DNA of 64,000 bases from Leishmania martiniquensis (taxonomy: Eukaryota; Euglenozoa; Kinetoplastea; Trypanosomatida; Trypanosomatidae), in NCBI RefSeq assembly GCF_017916325.1, contig NC_090165.1:682001-746000 (forward strand). The letters run 5' to 3'. Both the position numbers and the translations under genes were made by a program. The notes beneath the pieces are model-generated. The model was not told the origin of the DNA. It saw only the letters and a list, made by a program, of their open reading frames with translations, and did not search any database. Shown here one piece after another: positions 57,578-64,000 of the stretch (within the stretch, counting starts at the first letter, position 1; each line of letters begins with the position of its first letter).

Positions 57578-58739
57578 GTTGCCCAGATCTTTAGCTGCGA
57601 GGGCTTCCCGGCAAGCGCACGCGCGCCGCGTGTCACAAGATCAGCAGATGCTTCGCTGCAAACGGCGATGGTGTGACTCGAAGGCTACTTTCTCTTGCTG
57701 CGCAGCAGCGCTGGTAGCCTGTGTCACCTTCTTGGCGCGCCTGCCTGCCGAATACCCCGACATCTCATGATCATCGCTCCTCATCATTTTTGTGTGTGCG
57801 GCTTTCTGCGCTCGCCACACAGCGCCTCGCTCCTCCCTCAGTTGACACATGTGCCGTTCTGCACCGAGGCAGAGGAATCAAACAGTGCTGCTGCTGCTGC
57901 TTCTCCAGCACGAGGGAGAGGCTGTGTGGCTTCGTGGCCACGGCGCACACGTCCTCCTTCCGCTCCCCACCTCCCTTGCTCGACTTGAGTGCCGTATTTC
58001 CTTCTCGCTCCCCCCTCACACGCACACTGACAGCGGGGCACGCCTCATTCGTGGTCGCCGTCGGGGGTACTAGACCGTTTCTGTGAGTCGTGGCCGCTGC
58101 CGAGTCGCTTGGCGTCCGCGGACAGACCGGGGCGGGAGCTGTGCTGCAGCGACGCGTGCCTCTTGATGACGTTTGTCGGTGCTCCCTTTTGGGTGGCGTC
58201 GGTGGTGTCACAGGCAGACGCATCCGCCAACTGTTTTCGTTCGGTATGCCTTCACTGCGTTGCGGTCACGCAGAGCGTAGTCGCGGACTGCCCACATCCC
58301 GCGCTGCGGGCGATGAAATCGAAACGGGCTGAAGGTCCCCCAGCCCTTCTCTGCCAGTTTGCCTCCGCGGCATAACCGCAGTGCAGCGGCGGCGCATGTA
58401 CGGTAGCTGTATGTGTGTGTGTGTTTGTGCATCTGTCGCCCTTGCGTGTCGTGGAAGAACGCGTTGGGATTCTGTAAAGATGTGTCACCATGCTGCATTC
58501 GTGATACTCTGCTCGTTGCGCTCTCCTCTCTGTTCTCGGCGTGAGCTACTATAACCGGTCCCCCTTCTCTTCCCATCTGTCCTTTACCTCTTTCAGCAGC
58601 CTCACCTCAGGGTTTGAGGTACGTTGACTGTTCGCTCAGCTGCCGGTGCAGAGAAAGAGAGAGAGGGCGTGAGGGAAAGCGACGGCGACAGGGCTGATAT
58701 CCCTTCCCCCTCTCTATGTGTACATATATGTTGAGATAG
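57578..58739. other. Intergenic region
   Basis: 3' UTR of the ATPase gene and leader of the next gene; short ORFs in several frames, none convincing. Confidence 0.6.
58560..58596 (+). promoter_or_regulatory. Polypyrimidine tract and trans-splice acceptor
   Basis: A canonical-looking tract of C/T at 58560-58594 ends in TTTCAG with AG at 58595-58596, about 143 nt before the ATG at 58740. Confidence 0.55.
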
Positions 58740-59429
58740 ATGCGCTCCGGCCAAATGTTCGCCTCGCTCGGCCGCCTTCCAGTGTGTGCTCCGCGCCGCT
58801 TGCTGCGTCAGCCAGCACTGGCGTGCAGCACCTCTGTGCGTGCGATGGCGTCGTCGACACGGGTGCTTCGCACACTAAGAAACAGGCACACCGGCGCCAC
58901 TATAGCATCCCCTACTTCCGAAGGCGCCAAACAGACGGATGCGTCCCTTTCACCCACCCCTGGCGCAGGCGGCACCGTCTCTATTGGGCAGCGCTTGTAC
59001 TCCTTGACCCAATGCCACCTGAAAATCCAGGTGAATCCTGCTTGCGACCACGTAGAGAGCGATAGGTTGAGCACAGAGGCCTGGAATCTGCTGCAGTCCA
59101 TCTCGGAGGAAGAGCTGGAGGCGCTGCCTTTACGTGATGTGGTCGAAATTGTCGTCGCGTACAACTACTTTTCAAGCGTATGGGCGAACGGGCTGAATGG
59201 CCCTGCGAGGCCCGTGCGACATGGCAAGTCGTCGGGGAAATCATCGACGCCGTCGTCGCCGCTTTCTGCAGATGAGCAGCCACCGGCTTATCCCATCGTC
59301 GAACGCCCCGATGTAGCGGTGGGCAGGGGCGTGACTACGTTGAACACGACGGCGGGGGCGCCGCTGCTCGCCGATCGCAATGTACCCGTGAAGCGCGCGA
59401 GCCCCCTGGATGAGGTTTTGGACTTCTAA
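58740..59429 (+). CDS. Hypothetical protein, probably mitochondrial
   Basis: 229 residues. The first about 45 residues are rich in Arg, Ala, Ser and Leu and free of acidic residues (MFASLGRLPVCAPRRLLRQP and following), the composition of a mitochondrial presequence. A second start at the ATG at 58755 would keep this signal. Residues about 78-145 look ordered and helical ('LYSLTQCHLKIQVNPACDHV', 'AWNLLQSISEEELEALPLRDVVEIVVAYNYF'). The C-terminal third is Pro/Ser-rich. No known domain recognised. A structural role in the mitochondrion, such as a mitoribosome or respiratory-complex accessory subunit, is possible but unproven. Confidence 0.7.
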   Translation: MRSGQMFASLGRLPVCAPRRLLRQPALACSTSVRAMASSTRVLRTLRNRHTGATIASPTSEGAKQTDASLSPTPGAGGTVSIGQRLYSLTQCHLKIQVNPACDHVESDRLSTEAWNLLQSISEEELEALPLRDVVEIVVAYNYFSSVWANGLNGPARPVRHGKSSGKSSTPSSPLSADEQPPAYPIVERPDVAVGRGVTTLNTTAGAPLLADRNVPVKRASPLDEVLDF

Positions 59430-60293
59430 CCGGTATACCCCCAGCAGCAGGTGCTGAAGGCTGCGATGGCGCATCGCGAAACAAACGAACAAAAAAAGAG
59501 GAGGAGTTGCTGTGCCTCGTCTGTTGATCTCGTTCGAAGTGGTGGACTGTGGCTGTACGCCCTCTGTGTGTGTGTGTATGTGTGTGTGTGTGTGTCAGTG
59601 TCTCCGCCAACGAGGGGAGTGGGAGTGGGCGCCTTGCTCCTCTCAATATGTTTGCCGGTGCGGCGCACAACGCTTGAGGGCAGCGTCGCGGAGGATTGCG
59701 GGGAGGTGGGTGGGGTTCTTTCCGGGCACGTTTTGCCATCGCTGGGAAATGGGCCTTGACGCGCATGGCATCGGTGTTTCACCGTAATTTGTTGCATGCC
59801 ACGAATAAAACATTTATGACCCTGCAGCAGCAGCCACAGGTGGGGGCTTCGTCGAGCGTGCCGATGCACGCCCGCGGTTGCCTTGTACGTTCTGGGTGAG
59901 TCGTGATGTGAAGAGCTGCATCATGGCAGCGTTGCTCCTTCTTCCCTCATCCTTCATGGTGGCCGGAGATATGGGATAAAGGGAGGGTGAAGAGGAGGAC
60001 TGCTCTTACCTGATGCCCCCCCTCCCACCTACATTTATTTATCTGTATACGCGCTCTGTGACTTCCCTCATGTCGTCGTCTCCCCCTCCCTCTCACGCCT
60101 CGTCCTCTGCCTGCATATTAGTCGCCCGATTCGGTACTGCGGGTGCATTCTGTTTAGTTTTGTCATTCGTGCCACTCATCTGTTTCTCTTACGCTCCATC
60201 CGCGAACCAGGCACACGCTTAACTCGACCCACACCCATCAAGTTGTTCTATACACCCCACCTCTTATCGACAGCCTTCATCTCCACTTTCACA
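59430..60293. other. Intergenic region
   Basis: 3' UTR with a TG repeat at about 59565-59598, then a pyrimidine-rich leader (about 60005-60110) before the dehydrogenase gene. No gene seen. Confidence 0.6.
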
Positions 60294-61517
60294 ATGCCAG
60301 TCCCCTTCTATTGGCATGTCATGTGCCGCACGTATCAGCTCGTTTTCTGCGCAGCGAGCTACCTGCTGCGTTGGCGAGCGCCAATCATGACCCAAGGCAT
60401 CGGCTCCTTCTGGGACCTGCCAGATCTCATACGTCGGGCGAAACTGCAGCGCGGACTTCTCGTCACCGATTCCACAATCATGAAGCTCAGCCTCGTCGAG
60501 AGCCTCATCCGCGAACTGAAGAAGCAGGGCAACCAGCTGGTCATCTACAAGGACGTTCTGCCAAATCCGACTATCGAGATGGTAGAGGAGGCCAATGCAC
60601 TGTATAAGGAGAGTAAGTGCAACTACATCATCGCCATCGGCGGAGGCAGCGTCATGGACTGCGCAAAGCTGATCGGCGTGCGCCAGGCGCGCCCCCGCAC
60701 TCCGCTCTCGTGCATGCACGGGCTCTTCCGTGTGGTGTGGCCGCTGCCGCCGCTCATCGCGGTACCCACCACGGCGGGCACCGGGAGCGAGTGCACGATT
60801 GCCGCTGTCGTGAGCGACCACACGAAAAATGAAAAGTTTGCTATCATGGACCCCTTCCTCGTCCCCTCCTACTGCATACTCGACCCGGCGCTGACCGTGA
60901 CGCTGCCTAAGTTTCTGACGGCCACGACTGGCATGGACGCCTTGACGCACGTCGTGGAAGCGTACACGAACATCTTTCACTATCGCAGCGTCGACAAGGC
61001 AGCACTGCGCGCGATGGAGCTGATAGCCAAGTACCTGGCCCGCGCGTACAAGGATGGCAGCAACATGGAGGCACGCGAGAAGATGCTGGAGGCATCGTAT
61101 CTCGCCGGCCTCTCCTTCACACGTGCGGGCGTCGGCTATGTGCATGCGGCAGCGCACGCGGTGGGTGGGCTGTACGATGTGCCGCATGGCTACGCGAACG
61201 CCGTGATTCTGCCGCATGTGCTCGAGATGTACGGCGATGCCGCGCACAAGTCGCTGGCTCGTCTGGCGGAGGCAGCCAATATCGCCGGTGCAAACAACGC
61301 CGAAAAGGCGGCGAACTTCATTGCGTGGGTGCGCGAGATGAATACGCAGATGCAAATACCCACCACGCTGGGCGCCTGCGAGCCGGCGTGGGCCGTTCGG
61401 GAAAAGGACATTCCCTTTCTCGTCAAGAACGCCATCGCTGAGGCAAACCCTCTCTACCCTGTGCCGGTGATCTTCGGCGAGGAGGAAATGACCGAGGTCT
61501 TCCGCCGCATTATGTGA
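60294..61517 (+). CDS. Iron-containing alcohol dehydrogenase
   Basis: A 407-residue member of the group III (iron-dependent) alcohol dehydrogenases, which reduce or oxidise short alcohols, aldehydes or lactaldehyde with NAD(P)H. The nucleotide-binding GGGS motif is at 116-119 with D122. The metal-site residues are all present: D215 and H219 (DALTH), H284 and H298, with the 14-residue spacing seen in bacterial FucO. 'AVPTTAGTGSE' at 157-167 is also diagnostic. The N-terminal about 30 residues (YWHVMCRTYQLVFCAASYLL) are hydrophobic and precede the usual family start near M32; they may be a targeting segment. The C-terminus (RIM) is not a peroxisomal signal. The family is mainly bacterial, so an old lateral acquisition is plausible. 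It is the last gene of the rightward unit. Confidence 0.93.
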   Translation: MPVPFYWHVMCRTYQLVFCAASYLLRWRAPIMTQGIGSFWDLPDLIRRAKLQRGLLVTDSTIMKLSLVESLIRELKKQGNQLVIYKDVLPNPTIEMVEEANALYKESKCNYIIAIGGGSVMDCAKLIGVRQARPRTPLSCMHGLFRVVWPLPPLIAVPTTAGTGSECTIAAVVSDHTKNEKFAIMDPFLVPSYCILDPALTVTLPKFLTATTGMDALTHVVEAYTNIFHYRSVDKAALRAMELIAKYLARAYKDGSNMEAREKMLEASYLAGLSFTRAGVGYVHAAAHAVGGLYDVPHGYANAVILPHVLEMYGDAAHKSLARLAEAANIAGANNAEKAANFIAWVREMNTQMQIPTTLGACEPAWAVREKDIPFLVKNAIAEANPLYPVPVIFGEEEMTEVFRRIM

Positions 61518-61950
61518 GGCTCAGTGCAGCGCGCGGATGTGCACCAAGAGCGAGTTTTGCACCCAAAGCTGCTGGCGCCCGCGACGTGCTTGCTTGTCTT
61601 TTCATTAACAGCATTTTTGTTTCTCCTTCACGTGCATTTGCCTTGCCGTACGCGTAGAGACGCAGCTAACCATCCTAGCGGTTTCCTTCCTCTATCGGTA
61701 CACCCATCCATCGATCAACATGTGCAAGAAAGTATGTATAGGCGCGGCATGCGCCGTTGGTTTGTCGCGTCTTCTTGGCCGGCGCGGGGCCGCCTGGATG
61801 CGCATGGGTGCGCCAAAAACTCCCCCCCCCCCCCCCGAAACCGCCCCGCGGCCTTTGCCGCCGACCCACCGGCAGGGAGCACCAGCCCCCCCCCCGAAGG
61901 GAGGCAGACCACGCCCCACCCCATCCGCCCGGCGGATGGGGAAAACGCTA
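61518..61950. other. Convergent strand-switch region, left part
   Basis: The 3' UTR of the dehydrogenase gene and the zone between converging transcription units. It holds a C15 run at about 61822-61836, further C-rich stretches, and a GC-rich hairpin at 61919-61941. No protein gene seen. Confidence 0.65.
61919..61941. terminator. GC-rich 11-bp hairpin at the convergent strand switch
   Basis: Arms 61919-61929 and 61931-61941 are perfect reverse complements (CCCCATCCGCC / GGCGGATGGGG) around one base. AAAA follows on the + strand at 61942-61945, which is the TTTT Pol III terminator of the leftward tRNA on the other strand. The hairpin itself is certain; a termination role is inference. Confidence 0.5.
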
Positions 61951-62021
61951 GGCCACTGCGAGAATCGAACTCGCGACCCCCACTTTACGAGAGTGGTGCA
62001 CTGCCACTGTGCTAAGCGGCC
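61951..62021 (-). tRNA. tRNA-Thr (anticodon CGU)
   Basis: 71 nt on the - strand folding into a full cloverleaf. The 7-bp acceptor stem is GGCCGCU with AGUGGCC (one G-U), the D stem is GCAC/GUGC, the anticodon stem is CCACU/AGUGG with loop CUCGUAA, giving anticodon CGU (codon ACG, threonine), the variable loop has 5 nt, and the T stem is GCGAG/CUCGC with loop UUCGAUU. Internal Pol III promoter elements are intact: box A TAGCACAGTGG and box B GTTCGATTC. A TTTT terminator follows the 3' end by 5 nt. No intron; CCA is not encoded, as normal in eukaryotes. Confidence 0.95.
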
Positions 62022-62378
62022 GGCGGCACCCTGGGTGAATAGCCTAACTTTGCAGACAGGACCCCACCCTGGGCGTTGGGGTTACGCCGGGCCGCTGTGC
62101 GCCGGCTTCGGGGGCCCATGAGGTGGGGGAAGGTCGAAAAGGAATGGGTGGGTTTTCGCTTCGGTGGCGCCTGGGGGTGTGGGCAAGCAGTCCCTGGCCT
62201 TTGGGGTAAAAGTGTGTGTGTATGTCGGGGGGGGGGCGCTGCTGCCCCCTCCTCTCCCACGGGCGACGGCGTCACCCGCAGAATGTTTCTCGTAAATTTT
62301 CAACCGGTTTTCTATGGTCAGTGGGCTGCGCTCCGCAAGGAGTACAGACATGGTACAGTGTGGTTCTAAGAGATGGAT
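62022..62378. other. Convergent strand-switch region, right part
   Basis: Lies between the tRNA and the stop codon of the leftward gene; contains a GT run at about 62212-62222 and a G10 run at about 62227-62236. It includes the leftward gene's 3' UTR. No protein gene seen. Confidence 0.6.
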
Positions 62379-64000
62379 TTACACGTCACAGTCGGTCTTC
62401 AGGTAGTTGACATCGATGGCCTCCGGCAGTTGCACCTTGCCAGCCTCAGTGGTCACGTGCCGCACTGCTTTGAGCGCCTCCTCAACCGGCTGCAAGAGCG
62501 CAGCGCTGTCGCCAATGCTGACGTTTTCATAGGCTGAGATGTTGACCGGCTCCCAGGCCCCGAACGCGCGCTGTGTGGTCCGCAGCAATGCGACGCAGTT
62601 TGCCGTGTCCATGACGCCGCTGCGATAGGCAACGACCGGCTCGTCGGCGTCTTGTACCACTTCGCTCACAAACTGCACTGTGGCGGCGATGCGGGAGAGG
62701 GAGTCCTGCAGTGCCTGCTGGCTGTGCTCTGCCCTTTGCTGGCACTGCTGCAGCAGACTCGCCTCCAGCGCATCGAGTCGAGTGCGCAGCCGCGTGAAGC
62801 TCTGCGCAATGTCGCTGCGGGCGTGCTCGTGGGTCTGTGAAACGTCTGTTTGCGCTGCCTCGAACAGGTCAAACACACTCTTGATTTCTTGCGAAAAGGT
62901 GATGGCGTTCTGCACCCACCGCTCCAGCCGCGGCGCCTCCCCGCGCGTAGCCTGCTCCATCGGGACGCAGGTCTCTTGCGAGTACCCGTCGTAGTACAGG
63001 CAGTGGCTGCAGAGCAGGCGCTTTTCAGTCGGCGACCAGAACTCCACCGTCTTGTTCGCGTGCACCGCGCACTGCAGATCCTCGCCGTTTCGCGACCGTC
63101 GAGTCGCCAGAGCAAGGGTGCCATTACTGCCCTCGCTGGTGTGTCTCGCCGCAGGCACGGCAGTAGCAAGGGCGGCGGATGACGGGGGCAGCCCTGCCGG
63201 AGCGGGAGGGGCACGCGACGGGCGACCGTTTCCCATCGCCGGCCCGGCGCCACCCAGGCGGCGTGTCACCACGATCGGCTCTAGCACGCTGACAAAAACA
63301 ACGAAGCGAGGCACAACCTGATGCATATGGCACACCGCTACAGCGTTGCGCGACGGGATTTGGAAGGCGTCGAAGCCAGCGTCCTCCAGCATCTCGAGGC
63401 ATTGCTCCATCGAGAAGCGATACAGGTTTGCGTTGAGGTCCTGCGCCTCCTCCTTGGTTACCGTGCGGGCCTTCCCCACCGCCACGTCAAACGCTACGAG
63501 TCCCCACCCCTCGCGGAACAGCTGCTCCATCTCTTGTGCTGGCACGCCGAGCCGGGTCGCCTCCCTGTCGTACAGCACCACCGCGCTCGAGCAGAGTCCA
63601 TCCGTGTCGTCTTGATTGGACAGTCCAAAAGGCGCGCCCGAGACGCACGCCTTCTGCATTTTGCGTAGCGTTGCCGGGCTGCATAGCTTCCACAACAGTT
63701 GCAACTCCATCGCCGGCGGGGCGGTGATGCTGTCACGACGGCTCGTCGTGTGCATGCGCGCGACGCGTTCCAACAGTGGGCCCCACGCCTCCGGTGAAGC
63801 CTCAACAGCAACGATGCCTTCGGTTAGCGACACCTGATACTCCACACCGCTCTGCGCGCCGAGCTTTGTGAGGAGGTACTCTGCCTCCTCCTTCACTTTC
63901 GCCGGCGACCGCCGCGGTGGCGCGAACGCGTTCTCCCGCAATGCGGTGCTCAGTGTGGAGTGGCCCCGTGCTGGCTCAGCTGAATCCGAAGCTGGCAGCG
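62379..64000 (-). CDS. B-box zinc-finger/coiled-coil protein, 5' end outside the window
   Basis: Read leftward, stop at 62379-62381. The frame is open to the right edge with no ATG between 63941 and 64000 (63939-63941 is TTG), so the start is outside the window and the gene is 5'-partial, with at least 540 codons here. Numbering from the TTG at 63941: about 15-65 may be a small alpha/beta domain; 230-285 is a Pro/Ala/Ser linker; a B-box-like zinc finger begins with C291-x2-H294 and C311-x2-C314 (about 63071-62980); and a coiled coil follows at about 345-430 (about 62909-62650). B-box plus coiled coil is the core of TRIM-like proteins, here without a visible RING. Function unknown. It begins the opposite polycistronic unit converging on the tRNA. 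Confidence 0.8.
   Translation of the reverse strand, partial: LPASDSAEPARGHSTLSTALRENAFAPPRRSPAKVKEEAEYLLTKLGAQSGVEYQVSLTEGIVAVEASPEAWGPLLERVARMHTTSRRDSITAPPAMELQLLWKLCSPATLRKMQKACVSGAPFGLSNQDDTDGLCSSAVVLYDREATRLGVPAQEMEQLFREGWGLVAFDVAVGKARTVTKEEAQDLNANLYRFSMEQCLEMLEDAGFDAFQIPSRNAVAVCHMHQVVPRFVVFVSVLEPIVVTRRLGGAGPAMGNGRPSRAPPAPAGLPPSSAALATAVPAARHTSEGSNGTLALATRRSRNGEDLQCAVHANKTVEFWSPTEKRLLCSHCLYYDGYSQETCVPMEQATRGEAPRLERWVQNAITFSQEIKSVFDLFEAAQTDVSQTHEHARSDIAQSFTRLRTRLDALEASLLQQCQQRAEHSQQALQDSLSRIAATVQFVSEVVQDADEPVVAYRSGVMDTANCVALLRTTQRAFGAWEPVNISAYENVSIGDSAALLQPVEEALKAVRHVTTEAGKVQLPEAIDVNYLKTDCDV

Noticed and set aside
61801..62250. Possible GC-rich repeat element or retroposon at the strand switch
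   Set aside because: Only homopolymer C and G runs and the tRNA-linked hairpin are visible; no target-site duplication, poly(A) tail or repeated unit found.
1..64000. CRISPR arrays, operons with ribosome binding sites, insertion sequences, riboswitches
   Set aside because: This is eukaryotic trypanosomatid DNA; no direct-repeat arrays or transposase genes were seen, and bacterial-type signals do not apply.

Overview
This is nuclear DNA of a trypanosomatid flagellate, most likely a Leishmania or a close relative within the Leishmaniinae. The evidence is GC-rich intronless genes, all on the + strand over about 61 kb; long pyrimidine-rich stretches between genes followed by AG dinucleotides (trans-splice acceptors); no individual promoters; and proteins typical of kinetoplastids (a BILBO1-type N-terminal domain, a leucine-rich-repeat calpain-like protein, flagellar proteins). 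The species cannot be fixed from the sequence alone.

Layout. From the left edge to 61517 every gene reads rightward and forms one polycistronic unit. In order: a hypothetical protein cut by the window edge (1-3143); an RluA-type pseudouridine synthase (4370-5926); a coiled-coil protein (6693-8024); a protein with a BILBO1-like N-terminal domain (10500-11702); a ZNF277-type zinc-finger protein (12459-13466); a hypothetical protein with a thrice-repeated PLPW-like motif (14535-15536); APC1, the scaffold of the anaphase-promoting complex (16600-23025); IFT20 (24007-24396); a large, mostly disordered hypothetical protein (26668-30402); a broken coding stretch with a PH-like piece (30403-31510); GPI mannosyltransferase I, GPI14/PIG-M (34610-35908); a calpain-like protein without a catalytic cysteine (38125-42192); a cytochrome b561 (44061-44771); a RING/B-box protein (47423-51031); a basic hypothetical protein (52234-53184); a CCDC25/NFACT-R protein (54479-55105); a SpoIIIAA/Ycf45-like ATPase (55730-57577); a probable mitochondrial hypothetical protein (58740-59429); and an iron-containing alcohol dehydrogenase (60294-61517).

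The unit ends at a convergent strand switch (61518-62378). This holds a tRNA-Thr (anticodon CGU) on the - strand, a strong GC-rich hairpin beside it, and homopolymer C and G runs. Beyond it a B-box/coiled-coil protein is read leftward and runs off the right edge.

The genes do not form a pathway, as expected for trypanosomatid polycistrons. Several loosely share flagellum or cytoskeleton themes (IFT20, BILBO1-like protein, coiled-coil proteins, LRR-calpain). Control is expected after transcription, so trans-splice sites and UTR structures are the relevant regulatory elements. The observations most worth following are the decaying reading frame after 30402, a 27-bp inverted repeat upstream of GPI14 (33381-33473), the inactive calpain-like protein, and the hairpin next to the tRNA at the transcription-termination zone.
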